This document shows positions 25,906 through 34,971 of a stretch of DNA of 64,000 bases, one piece after another. The DNA comes from UBA4465 sp002292365. Its GTDB lineage: Bacteria > Bacteroidota > Bacteroidia > Cytophagales > Cyclobacteriaceae. The DNA lies in contig CALSQY010000002.1 in NCBI GenBank assembly GCA_943788615.1, forward strand, positions 1 through 64,000. The letters are read 5' to 3'. A program made the position numbers and the translations under genes. Numbering within the stretch: position 1 is the stretch's first letter; every line of letters starts with the position of its first letter. The notes under the pieces were generated by a model. That model searched no databases. It saw only the letters and a program-made list of their open reading frames with translations, and was not told where the DNA came from.

Positions 25906-26256
25906 AAAGGAGCTTAAGATCGTGCGTAAAGCGATACCTAATACACTACTGATGGGATCGATCTAGCTCCATGTGTTTTTTGGATGATTTTTTTTTGAGT
26001 TAGCAGAAAAAAATAGGTTTTATTCGAGAGGTGTTACAATAAGAGGACATTCATCGGGGCCAAAAAGTACTAATGACATATATTTGACAGCGATACTAAA
26101 CATTACCTAAAAACAGGGGGACAAGAGTCTTCGAGTTCTTGTTCACATGAACGTTAGAAAAAGCAAAATTTCAATCATATTCATTGAAGCTTATTAAGAC
26201 CAAAAATCAATTCATGACTTCCATCATTTCAAAAGGGGTCCGCAATCAACCAGAAA
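25906..26256. other. 351-base gap between wzi copy 2 and the flippase
   Basis: No coding potential or RNA family recognised. It starts with an imperfect inverted repeat, GGAGC...GATCG with CGATC...GCTCC (about 25909-25972, loop of roughly 36 bases), followed by a short T-run, which could be a weak terminator. The remainder is AT-rich and presumably carries the flippase promoter. Confidence 0.4.
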
Positions 26257-27507
26257 ATGAAGTGGAATAGATTGATTATCCAGAGCTTGGGTTCCTTGGG
26301 TTTCCTGCAAATGACCAATTATTTGGTGCCTGTTTTAGTCATTCCACTGCTTTTGGCTCGTGTGGGACTTGAAAGCTATGGGATGATTATTTTGGCACAA
26401 GGCATCATGAATTTTGCGGTTGCCATTACTGATTTTGGTCTGAATTTAACGGGGACACGCTTGATCAGTCAGGCCAAAGGAGATCTCAGTTTGGAGCGGA
26501 CGTTGACCCAAAAAATTTTGGTGATTAAAATATTTTTATTGTTAGGAACGTTTATTGGATTGGTTTTTTTGGTAAAAACAGTTTCTCCATGGCAGCCTTA
26601 TGAATATCTAATATTGACTTCTTATTTTATTGTCATTGGCAATACATTGATGCCCGTTTGGTACTTCCAAGGGACTCAAAAAATGATATGGTTGACTTTG
26701 TTGAATTTCCTGAGTAGGGTGTTTTACGTTGGGGCTGTACTTTTTTTTATAGAATCGAGTGATGATTTGCTGTGGGTGAATGTTTGTAATGGGGTGGGGT
26801 GGTGTATCGCTGCTTTTTTTGGATGGGGGGTATTGTTTTTTAAAACGAAATTCTGCTTTGAAAAACAATCATTCAAAGCAATTTATGCATTTGCGCATCA
26901 AAACGTTCCAATTTTTCTCTCGGAAGGGGTAACTACGTTTTATAGAAATATTGGTATTGTCATCGCTGGATTTTTTCTGAGTGCTCCTCTCATGGGGATT
27001 TATGTAATTATTGACCGAATCATGATGCTGATAGCTAATTCATATACCTTGGTATACCGGGCGATCTTTCCGATGCTATGCAATTTTGTGAAGGAATCAG
27101 ATCGTGTTTTGAAAGATTTTTTATACTCGATTTTTTCAAAGCTGTTGGTTATGGTATTATTAGGAATGGCTGTCGTCATCTTTTTTGGGGAGCCACTTAT
27201 TGAGATGCTTTCCGATGAAATTATCCTCACGGATATAGGACCTTTTTTATGGATTTTACCCGTATTTATTTTTTTACTTTTTTGCAATCTCCCGATTAGC
27301 TTATTAATTATCGCTTTGGATATGAAAAAAAGGTATTTCGGCTATCACCTGATCGGTCTGATAACAGCACTCGTTTTACTTCCTTTTTTGGTTTCTTTTT
27401 TGGAGATCAATGGATTACTGATCAGTATAGCTTTAGCAGAATTGGCGATGTTTCTTTTTGGCGCGGCCGTATTGTATAGAACCTATCGAATGCCCATCAA
27501 TCCATAA
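26257..27507 (+). CDS. Polysaccharide flippase (Wzx/RfbX-type, MOP superfamily)
   Basis: 416 residues, about twelve hydrophobic helices. The opening SLGSLGFLQMTNYLVPVLVIPLL and the GLNLTGTRLIS segment after helix 2 fit the oligosaccharide flippase family. It would translocate undecaprenyl-linked repeat units across the inner membrane for Wzy-type polymerisation. The 3' end overlaps the convergent glycosyltransferase gene by 25 bases, leaving no room for separate terminators. Confidence 0.9.
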   Translation: MKWNRLIIQSLGSLGFLQMTNYLVPVLVIPLLLARVGLESYGMIILAQGIMNFAVAITDFGLNLTGTRLISQAKGDLSLERTLTQKILVIKIFLLLGTFIGLVFLVKTVSPWQPYEYLILTSYFIVIGNTLMPVWYFQGTQKMIWLTLLNFLSRVFYVGAVLFFIESSDDLLWVNVCNGVGWCIAAFFGWGVLFFKTKFCFEKQSFKAIYAFAHQNVPIFLSEGVTTFYRNIGIVIAGFFLSAPLMGIYVIIDRIMMLIANSYTLVYRAIFPMLCNFVKESDRVLKDFLYSIFSKLLVMVLLGMAVVIFFGEPLIEMLSDEIILTDIGPFLWILPVFIFLLFCNLPISLLIIALDMKKRYFGYHLIGLITALVLLPFLVSFLEINGLLISIALAELAMFLFGAAVLYRTYRMPINP

Positions 27508-28610
27508 ATGGCATCCATATATTGATCACAGATATGATCCCAGGTATATTTTTTTGAAATACCGGATCTTGAATGATTCTTTAAGTCCGCGACTCTTTTT
27601 GGATGAAGATCAAAGTCCTTGATTTTTTCACTGACGGAATCAATGGAATTATTAAAAAAGTCACCAAAGCTACCATTGGCTAACATTTCATCATTAAAAG
27701 GAGTTTTTAAGGCGAGAATCGCGCAGCCATAGGCCATGGCCTTGAGCATGGTGGGATTGGTGCCTCCGAATTCATGTCCATGAAGATAGGCGTAACAATG
27801 GTGATACAGTTCTGCTAGCGTTTCGGACTCATTTACATAGCCCGTCATGATGACGCGGTCCGTAGTTTGTGACCGGGTTTTTATTTTTTTAGCAAAGGTA
27901 TCTTGAAAAGGAACGTCACCCACAATCACAAGCTTCTTATCCGAGAGAGTCTGCAAAAAGCCTTCTAAAATGAGGTCTGAATTGTTATCTGGAATCAGTC
28001 TACCCACGATCAAATAATAGCTATTGGGTTGGAGACCCCATTTTTCAATCAATGAAGGATTCTGTGAGTATCTAGGCTCGGCTCCATAAGCAATGACTTT
28101 GGAATCCGTTTGAAATTCTTTTTTATATACCCGTTGCATCTCGAAGGAATCATTGATGATCAAATCAAAAAAACGGGTCGCCTGCTTTGAAGACCAATAA
28201 AAATATTTTGATCCCAAACCTTGCCATTTGGGACGCATCCATTCTAAGCCATCCACATTGATCATGGTTTTTTTTCGAAACAATCTGGTCAATAAACCAA
28301 ACGGTCCGTTGGCTGAGTTGACGGCAAGTACAACATCGTAGGGTTGCCAGCAAGCATGCAAAAACGCAAAAAGTGAATGGCTCAATTGACTGAGTATTTT
28401 AGTTTCAATGGCCGAAAGGTAGACCAGATGGATCCCTTTTATTTGCTTGGGCCGGTGTTCAAAAAGATTCTTATGACAATAAATGGTCACTTTGATCCCT
28501 TTTTCAACTAGGCGTTCCGAGAGTTCTTTAGCAAAGGTTTCATAGCCACTGTACACATAGGGATAGCCTCGCGTACCAATCAGGGCAATACTGGGGGGGT
28601 TAGTGTTCAT
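27483..28610 (-). CDS. Glycosyltransferase with DUF1972 N-terminus (rhamnosyltransferase-like)
   Basis: 375 residues. N-terminal DUF1972 region with ALIGTRGYPYVYSGYETFAKEL, then a GT-B C-terminal half with IVGRLIPDNNSDLI and the acidic-site loop HGHEFGGTNPTMLKAMAYGC. Such proteins in other polysaccharide loci transfer rhamnose or a related sugar, which agrees with the dTDP-sugar genes nearby. The start overlaps the next upstream gene's stop by 11 bases. Confidence 0.87.
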   Translation of the reverse strand: MNTNPPSIALIGTRGYPYVYSGYETFAKELSERLVEKGIKVTIYCHKNLFEHRPKQIKGIHLVYLSAIETKILSQLSHSLFAFLHACWQPYDVVLAVNSANGPFGLLTRLFRKKTMINVDGLEWMRPKWQGLGSKYFYWSSKQATRFFDLIINDSFEMQRVYKKEFQTDSKVIAYGAEPRYSQNPSLIEKWGLQPNSYYLIVGRLIPDNNSDLILEGFLQTLSDKKLVIVGDVPFQDTFAKKIKTRSQTTDRVIMTGYVNESETLAELYHHCYAYLHGHEFGGTNPTMLKAMAYGCAILALKTPFNDEMLANGSFGDFFNNSIDSVSEKIKDFDLHPKRVADLKNHSRSGISKKYTWDHICDQYMDAIYGLMGIR

Positions 28611-29742
28611 GGATTACAGTAAGGAGTTGCATGATGTTTTTTTCAAAGGAGACCAGTGAAAAGTCGGCATTCACTTTTTGTTGAGCCACTTGCCCCATAG
28701 CCCTACGCATTTTTTCATCAGACAAGTAAGGGGAAATAATTTTGGCAGCCTCTTGCGCATTGTCCAGAGGAATATGGATGCCTGAAACTTGATGTTCAAT
28801 CATTTCTAAGGCGCCGCCTTGTGCCGTAGCAATGACCGTTTTCTGACAAGACATCGCTTCTAATATAACGGTAGGAAAAGGATCGGGTGCCGTGGAGGGA
28901 AGGATGAAGAGATCTAGTGTATTGAGAATGGCCATGATGTCTTCTCGATAACCTAGATTGATAAAATGGCTTTTGAGTCCAAGGGTTTCTAGCTTCGCAT
29001 TCAATTCATCATAAAGGTATTCATTGCCAGGATAGGCATCACCGACCATGATAAAAGTAAGTGCTGATTTTTTTTTTAGCAACGCTTTGGCAAGGTCTAT
29101 AAAATAGCTTTGACCTTTCCATGGATGCACTCTGGCAATCATGCCAATGATCAGATGGTTTGGACGGAGAGATAATTCTTTAGATAAATTTTGATTCGAC
29201 GATAAAGATGAATAATCTAATCCATTATAGATGACAGAAATTTTGTGTTGTGGGATGAATGTGGAAAGGTGGTCTTTGACCGCACGAGATACCGCTATGA
29301 CATGATCGGCATTCCTTGCGATCATCTTATGAATTAAAAAAGCAAACCAAGAGGGGGATTGTATGATTTCATGTATGTGAAACACATGTTTGAGCCGACA
29401 TTTTCTGGCCACCCAGCCGCCCACGATAACCGCCGCCGTATTGGAGTAGATCAAATCAATATTTTCTTGAATACATAATTCAGTCAGTTGATTTTTTGCG
29501 ATCCAAAGAGTTCTAAACCTATTGATTAGGCCTTTGAAATTAAAGTATTTTCTTCTAATGATGCCAAGTTTAATAAAGCGGACCTCAATGTATTCCTTTT
29601 TTAATGCTCGGCTTAATAATCCATCTTCAGATAGCACCACGAGAGGTTTATGGCCATTTTTTATAAGCATCTGCAGGGTGATCAGCAAAATTTTACTGGC
29701 ACCATACATGTCAGAGGAGCTATGTAAGAAAAGGATGCGCAA
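28600..29742 (-). CDS. Family 4 glycosyltransferase
   Basis: 380 residues, GT-B fold. The N-terminal nucleotide-sugar fold starts MRILFLHSSSDMYGASKILL; the C-terminal half carries GMIARVHPWKGQ and the donor-binding EX7E-type stretch PDPFPTVILEAMSCQKTVIAT. Initiation is from TTG at 29742, immediately after the acetyltransferase stop. It adds one sugar to the lipid-linked repeat unit; donor and acceptor cannot be read from sequence. Confidence 0.9.
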   Translation of the reverse strand: MRILFLHSSSDMYGASKILLITLQMLIKNGHKPLVVLSEDGLLSRALKKEYIEVRFIKLGIIRRKYFNFKGLINRFRTLWIAKNQLTELCIQENIDLIYSNTAAVIVGGWVARKCRLKHVFHIHEIIQSPSWFAFLIHKMIARNADHVIAVSRAVKDHLSTFIPQHKISVIYNGLDYSSLSSNQNLSKELSLRPNHLIIGMIARVHPWKGQSYFIDLAKALLKKKSALTFIMVGDAYPGNEYLYDELNAKLETLGLKSHFINLGYREDIMAILNTLDLFILPSTAPDPFPTVILEAMSCQKTVIATAQGGALEMIEHQVSGIHIPLDNAQEAAKIISPYLSDEKMRRAMGQVAQQKVNADFSLVSFEKNIMQLLTVIHEH

Positions 29743-30405
29743 TTATATTCGTGTTTTTAATTTTTTTGCAGGATTACCGCCCATGACCGAGTAGGGTGCA
29801 ACGTCTTTAGTTACCACACTGCCTGCGGCGATTACAGATCCTTTTCCTATGCGTATTCCGGATAGGATGATGCAGTTGGCGGCAATCCAGCAGTCGTCTT
29901 CGATAATTATAGGAGCTGTGGCTACGCCTTGATCTTTCATGGGGACATCGATAGAATCAAAATTATGATTTTCAGCGTATAAACTCACTCTGGGGGCCAT
30001 CATCACGTTATTACCAATTTCTATATATCCTGAACATCCAATATAACTGTAGGGCCCTATATTCGAGTGGTTACCTATTTTGAGGCCCATTCCAACGGCG
30101 CCACCATATAAGTTACTCGGCCGAATGGTAGCATAACTTCCGATGGTAACTTTTTCACCCAATTGAATGCCTTCAGAACTGATACAATTAATTTCCGCAC
30201 CTCTTTCTATAATAAAGTTTTTACCTACAGATAATTTGTGCCCAGAAATAATTTTGACCGAGGGACCTATCAAAACAAGCCCCTCACTTGAGCGCCAAAA
30301 TAAACGGAAAAACAGGCCCCTAATGAACCAATTCAATAATGTGAATAGAGAAGATAGGGTATTTCGCCTCCCCCAACCAGCTTTATATTTATCACCGAAT
30401 ATCAT
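29743..30405 (-). CDS. Left-handed beta-helix acyltransferase (sugar O-acetyltransferase)
   Basis: 220 residues with many hexapeptide repeats (IGPSVKI, LGEKVTIGSYATI, IGNHSNIGPYSYIG, IEDDCWIAANCIILSGIRIGKGSVIAAGSVV), and the active-site histidine in AENHNF. Ends with the usual GGNPAKKLK loop. Members acetylate sugars of capsules or O-antigens with acetyl-CoA. Lies between two glycosyltransferase genes in one minus-strand operon. Confidence 0.9.
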   Translation of the reverse strand: MIFGDKYKAGWGRRNTLSSLFTLLNWFIRGLFFRLFWRSSEGLVLIGPSVKIISGHKLSVGKNFIIERGAEINCISSEGIQLGEKVTIGSYATIRPSNLYGGAVGMGLKIGNHSNIGPYSYIGCSGYIEIGNNVMMAPRVSLYAENHNFDSIDVPMKDQGVATAPIIIEDDCWIAANCIILSGIRIGKGSVIAAGSVVTKDVAPYSVMGGNPAKKLKTRI

Positions 30406-30410
30406 TAATC

Positions 30411-31511
30411 CTAAGCAATGTAATTTTCAATTCCTTCAAGAAAATTCTTTTTGGAAAACTCTTTCAATCGCAATTTACCATTCTTTATGAGGTCATTTCT
30501 AAGATTGGATGAGTTTATCAGCTTTTTCATTGCTTTGGACCAAGCGTGAGGGTCTAAAGACTGGACAGAAAGACCCCCCGTACCTGCGATCTCATTGGTG
30601 GCTTCATTCTCCGACAAGATGACTGGTAAGCCATAAGAAAAGGCTTCAAGTATAGGAATACCAAAACCTTCATGGACAGAGGGGAAGGTATAGGCCCAGG
30701 CATTTTGATAAAACCATTTGAGCTGATTTGCTGAAGCGTATCCCGTAAAGAGAACGTGCTCGTTTAGATTCAGTTGACGAACCAGAATTTTAAGCGTTTG
30801 ATAATCATCTAAATCCTTTGCGGGTCCTTTTTGACCTACCAAGGCCAGTTTGTAGTCAGGGAATTCTTTCAAAAAAAGAGCAAATCCTTTAATCAAAACA
30901 GCCAGATTTTTACGCTTTTCAAGTACACCTACGTGTAAAAAGTAGGATTGATGGACTAATTTTTCATAAGGTTCTGCGACGGCTGCTACATTAAGTTGAG
31001 GGGCACTTTGATAAATGGTTTGAATCAATTTTGGCTTCAATAAGGAGGTGATTTTTTTTTCTGTTGCCAATGAAGCGGAGATGATTTTACTTTTACCATT
31101 AAGACCCTCAATAATGGACCATAAATAGTATTTTAACCACCATTTATTATAATCTTGTGGATTTTCCCAAAAAAAAGCATCGTGAAATACGATGATTTTG
31201 GCACACGGAAGGCTCCAAAGGGGTGCATGAAAATCAGGAAAAATGATGGCTTTGGGACGATGCCATAATATTAGCAAAGGAATCACCAATTGCTTCCAAA
31301 GCAAAGTATAAAAATGGAATAAAATATGGCGCCATTTATTATGATGCTTGAAAAAATTATTTTTTTCAATTTGATATAAGTTGGGATAGATCAAATATTC
31401 ATACTTATTGGATTGGGCCGTAGCCGCGAGCAATTCTTGGATATACGTATTGAGACCTGTTTTGGCCATCAGTAAATATTGAATATCAATGATGACTTTT
31501 TCTTTAGTCAT
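30411..31511 (-). CDS. Family 4 glycosyltransferase (mannosyltransferase-like)
   Basis: About 366 residues from ATG 31511 (MTKEKVIIDIQYLL); an in-frame ATG at 31523 adds four residues. GT-B fold with FHDAFFWENPQDY, HVGVLEKRKNLAVLIKGF and the donor loop PSVHEGFGIPILEAFSYGLPVI. The start overlaps the polymerase-like gene. Similar proteins are mannosyltransferases in O-antigen loci, but donor specificity is not established here. Confidence 0.9.
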   Translation of the reverse strand: MTKEKVIIDIQYLLMAKTGLNTYIQELLAATAQSNKYEYLIYPNLYQIEKNNFFKHHNKWRHILFHFYTLLWKQLVIPLLILWHRPKAIIFPDFHAPLWSLPCAKIIVFHDAFFWENPQDYNKWWLKYYLWSIIEGLNGKSKIISASLATEKKITSLLKPKLIQTIYQSAPQLNVAAVAEPYEKLVHQSYFLHVGVLEKRKNLAVLIKGFALFLKEFPDYKLALVGQKGPAKDLDDYQTLKILVRQLNLNEHVLFTGYASANQLKWFYQNAWAYTFPSVHEGFGIPILEAFSYGLPVILSENEATNEIAGTGGLSVQSLDPHAWSKAMKKLINSSNLRNDLIKNGKLRLKEFSKKNFLEGIENYIA

Positions 31512-32910
31512 GAGGTATCGCATTAGGTAAAATGGCCGTACTGTTCTTTATTTTCACACTTTGACCCACCATCCACCAGCTAATTAAGGATACGAACAGA
31601 TAGAGTTCCGCATTTGCCGTGAATAAGGGCAAGAGTAAGGCAAATTTGGTGGTTCCAGCTACAAATGAAATGATTTGGTCATTGGGGGTGAGTGCCTTTC
31701 GATAGGCTTGAATACTGCTTTTTATGGCCAGGTATAGTAGATTGACATAAAGAAACAGGCCTAAAACGCCCATTTGAACGCCAAAAATAAGAAATTGATT
31801 TTCTCCTCCTACGCTATTTTCATTATCGACGCCATTCCCATTACCACTCATGGCTAGGCCGATCCCCTCTGGAAATTCAATCATACTTTCGAGGCCTTCA
31901 AACCATTCAATAAGGTGACCCAAACTCGAAGCATTTTCAAAAGTCAACGTATCCAAAACAAAAAAATATAAATCCTCTGAGGCAAAATACATGATATAAA
32001 TAACGGAAGAAAATATGAAAAAGACACCCGCCCAAAGCAAGCGGTAGTATTTGAATATAAAAGCAATAAAGATTAATTCTACAATAAAAGCGGCCAGAGA
32101 AGCCCTTGAGTAAGCGAAAAAGAGTGATCCAACAATAGCCGTCATGAGGCCTGCGTAAAGTATTTGATTGGTTCTATGTGGGGTCTTAATAAAAAAAATA
32201 AACGCTATGGGAAAAGCGAGTAGGGAGGCGCTGGCAAGATCTAAAGGATTAGCAAAAAATGCGCCAAATCTTTTTACGCCAGATTGGGTTTCAAAGGTCC
32301 ATGATAGTCCATAATTTCCAGTAGGCTCAGCTTCATTTATGGCATTTTGAAAATTACCATAATTGACAAGAGTATGCAAATGAATGCCGCTAGCGAATTC
32401 TGCTAAATTGATACAAAAAGCACCAAAAGCGATGCCAAGAATGAGCTTAAGGGTTAGTTGTGTTTGATAGTTATTCAAGGTCATATTTCTTCCTAAAAAA
32501 TAAATGAGACCCATGAGTAGGATGTTCTTGAAATAGGCGACTTTGGCCAAAAAGGTAACTTCTCCTATCGGCAATACCAGAAAAATAAACGCCAAAAGAA
32601 TAAAAGCGCCAAATACGAGGTCTATTTTGTTAAACTTGAATTTTTTTCTAATCAGATCCGGTTGATAAAAGACGAAGACCGCCAGGGCAATAAATAATAC
32701 AAATTCTTTGAGGTATTGAATGATAAATACTCCTACAGGGCTTTTGGTTTGTTGAAAAACGAAGCTCTGCAAAGTGATGTACATTGGTAAATACAGTATA
32801 AAGAAGATAAGAAAGTACCATTCTTTTCCTGTTTTTATCAAAAGAAAAATAAGATATCCTGTGCCTAAAAGGAGGGTGAGGGCAATTAATATGAAAATGA
32901 GAATGGACAT
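31504..32910 (-). CDS. O-antigen polymerase/ligase-like membrane protein (Wzy/WaaL type)
   Basis: 468 residues from ATG 32910 (an in-frame ATG at 32952 would add 14 polar residues). About ten to twelve hydrophobic helices with a large central periplasmic loop (SGNGNGVDNENSVGGENQFLI) before the last helices, typical of Wzy/WaaL. It likely polymerises repeat units. Being in the same operon as Wzz and Wza, with a flippase nearby, it completes a Wzx/Wzy-dependent system. Confidence 0.83.
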   Translation of the reverse strand: MSILIFILIALTLLLGTGYLIFLLIKTGKEWYFLIFFILYLPMYITLQSFVFQQTKSPVGVFIIQYLKEFVLFIALAVFVFYQPDLIRKKFKFNKIDLVFGAFILLAFIFLVLPIGEVTFLAKVAYFKNILLMGLIYFLGRNMTLNNYQTQLTLKLILGIAFGAFCINLAEFASGIHLHTLVNYGNFQNAINEAEPTGNYGLSWTFETQSGVKRFGAFFANPLDLASASLLAFPIAFIFFIKTPHRTNQILYAGLMTAIVGSLFFAYSRASLAAFIVELIFIAFIFKYYRLLWAGVFFIFSSVIYIMYFASEDLYFFVLDTLTFENASSLGHLIEWFEGLESMIEFPEGIGLAMSGNGNGVDNENSVGGENQFLIFGVQMGVLGLFLYVNLLYLAIKSSIQAYRKALTPNDQIISFVAGTTKFALLLPLFTANAELYLFVSLISWWMVGQSVKIKNSTAILPNAIPHD

Positions 32911-32993
32911 TTTTTTTAGATACTCATTACCATTCGTTGAATGTTTGGGCAAAGAGGTATCATATCAATGTAGTAGATAAGCATAAATAAGTG

Positions 32994-33893
32994 TCACAAT
33001 TGTGTTGAATATCCCTCTAAAAAACCTTTCCAAGATATTTTTAATTTTTTCCTTCGTCGCTTCAATATGAAATATACACTATAACTGATTATTTTCAATA
33101 AAAGACAAAGATGAGCGTTGATGGCATGAATGCCTCTAGTGTGTAATCTGGCAAGAAAAATATGATTTCTTATATTTAAGTAATGAACAAATGGAGATAG
33201 AAATCCCTCTTCCATTTTTTTTTTATTTTTACTGCTGGCCCCTATCTTATGATAAATCGGAAGGGTCGGGTTGTAAGCCAGAAGATAGCCCAATTTTTGA
33301 ATTCTTAAAGACCAATCCACATCTTCGTAATAGGCAAAAAAGTGTTCGTTCAACAATCCCACCTCGGTGATTATTTCTGATTTTATAAGGATGCAACAAC
33401 CCGTGATCCAATCGACATACCTAGACTCATTATATTTTTCAGTGTCTGTCTGGTTGTATCCAATGGTTCTTGTGGACGCATTTAATGGATAATAAATACC
33501 CCCTGCATTCCATATCTTATCAGGTTTATCATGGAACATTATTTTTGGCTGTACCGCGGCAATATGAGGATTAGAATGGAGGGTCATCAAAAGGGGATCT
33601 ATAAAATTTCTGGGGGCAATGGTGTCATTATTTAACAACATGATATACTCAGCACTTAAAGTTAACCCATATTTAATGCCAATATTATTGGCTCCCGTAA
33701 AGCCCAGATTTTTTTTTTGAGGTAGGAATGTGATACTTGGAAAGTTACTTTTTAATTTTTCGGCAGGTTTTTTTTGACTTTCATTGTCTACCACTATAAT
33801 GCTAAAATCGGTATTTTTGGTCTGATGCAGTGATTTTAGGCAATCTTGCGTGTCATCATAATTTTTCCAATTAACTACAATAATAGCGACCAT
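32994..33893 (-). CDS. Family 2 glycosyltransferase
   Basis: 299 residues, GT-A fold: VAIIVVNWKNYDDTQDCLKSL, VVDNES, the DxD-like NNDT at about residue 87 and the acceptor-side DWITGCCILI and YYEDVDWSLRI motifs. This is the rhamnosyltransferase-like subgroup often found in rhamnose-containing glycans. It follows wzz by seven bases. Confidence 0.92.
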   Translation of the reverse strand: MVAIIVVNWKNYDDTQDCLKSLHQTKNTDFSIIVVDNESQKKPAEKLKSNFPSITFLPQKKNLGFTGANNIGIKYGLTLSAEYIMLLNNDTIAPRNFIDPLLMTLHSNPHIAAVQPKIMFHDKPDKIWNAGGIYYPLNASTRTIGYNQTDTEKYNESRYVDWITGCCILIKSEIITEVGLLNEHFFAYYEDVDWSLRIQKLGYLLAYNPTLPIYHKIGASSKNKKKMEEGFLSPFVHYLNIRNHIFLARLHTRGIHAINAHLCLLLKIISYSVYFILKRRRKKLKISWKGFLEGYSTQL

Positions 33894-33900
33894 GTGAGGG

Positions 33901-34971
33901 TTAAGAAATTTGCATCAACTTTCTCCATACGTATTTAAATATGAAAAAAAGCAGCATAAAGAGACCACCAATCAATCCACTAGTTGCGATTAACTTCAGC
34001 GGTCTGGCTTTATCAATAGAAAGAGGCTTGACAGGTTCATCTATAATTTGTATTAGAGGCTTTTTATTTCTGTGCGTGATTTTGGCCATTTCTAAATTTT
34101 TGACAATTTCCTCATACACCGCTGCCGATGCCTCAATATCGATTTGTAGTTTTTGGAAAGGGACTTGATTGGTATAGTACAGGGGATTGGGATTGGGCTG
34201 AAGTTCGGATATTTTTGCTAATTGATCAAGTGAGTGGTTTAGGATAATACGTACACTATCGGCTTGATTTTGTAGAATCCTCAGATTTTCAGCTGTTTTC
34301 TTTGTACTGGTCTTTTCATAAAAATTATTTACAATTTCCACTAAAAAAGTATTAAATTTTTCAGCAAAAAAGGGATCATGATCTTCTACTTTCACACTTA
34401 AAATCATGAGCTTTCTATTGGGCCTGGCAATGATAAGTTGCTTTTCCCTAAAGTCATCAATGACCTCTATTAGCAGACTGTCATGTTTGACACCCATGTC
34501 AGTTGCTGGAATTTCAAAGCTGAAGTCTTGTAACTCCTCATCATTATGCCATCTCTTCAGTAATTTTTTCCCTTTGGCATAGCGAGTAATTAAACGCTCA
34601 CTATCCCCATTACCTGGGCGTGTTAAAAAAGCTGATTTTAACATTTTATAGGATTTGTAGAGCTCAACTATATGATCGGTGTCGAAGAGCTGACTATCAT
34701 CAGAGATGCTATTTAAATTAATACCCACTACGGAAGCTAAGGATCCCAATTGAGACATATCACCTTCTCCCACCTCGATGATGAAGGTAGTTTCAGCGGT
34801 ATGGATAGTGTCTCTAAAGACTTCGTAGGAGATTCTTAAACTAGCTATGATCAAAGTGCCTAATACCATCTTTTTCCAATGAATCAGGAGATAATGAATT
34901 AAACTCCGAACCTTATCAATGAAATCACGAAAGGAGATGCGCTCTTCGTCTATGTATCTTGGATCATTCAA
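33901..34971 (-). CDS. Wzz-type chain-length determinant
   Basis: 356 residues with two membrane helices: one at about 35-55 (MVLGTLIIASLRI) and one near the C-terminus (LIATSGLIGGLFMLLFFIF) preceded by the proline-rich IIDEPVKPLSIDKARP. The central part is the helical periplasmic Wzz domain. There is no C-terminal tyrosine autokinase domain, unlike Wzc. The start is a TTG directly after the wza stop, with no spacer. It controls polymer length together with Wza and the polymerase. Confidence 0.88.
   Translation of the reverse strand: MNDPRYIDEERISFRDFIDKVRSLIHYLLIHWKKMVLGTLIIASLRISYEVFRDTIHTAETTFIIEVGEGDMSQLGSLASVVGINLNSISDDSQLFDTDHIVELYKSYKMLKSAFLTRPGNGDSERLITRYAKGKKLLKRWHNDEELQDFSFEIPATDMGVKHDSLLIEVIDDFREKQLIIARPNRKLMILSVKVEDHDPFFAEKFNTFLVEIVNNFYEKTSTKKTAENLRILQNQADSVRIILNHSLDQLAKISELQPNPNPLYYTNQVPFQKLQIDIEASAAVYEEIVKNLEMAKITHRNKKPLIQIIDEPVKPLSIDKARPLKLIATSGLIGGLFMLLFFIFKYVWRKLMQIS

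Noticed and set aside
25909..25972. Inverted repeat after wzi copy 2 as a strong terminator
   Set aside because: The arms are interrupted and the loop is long; kept only as a weak possibility in the intergenic entry.
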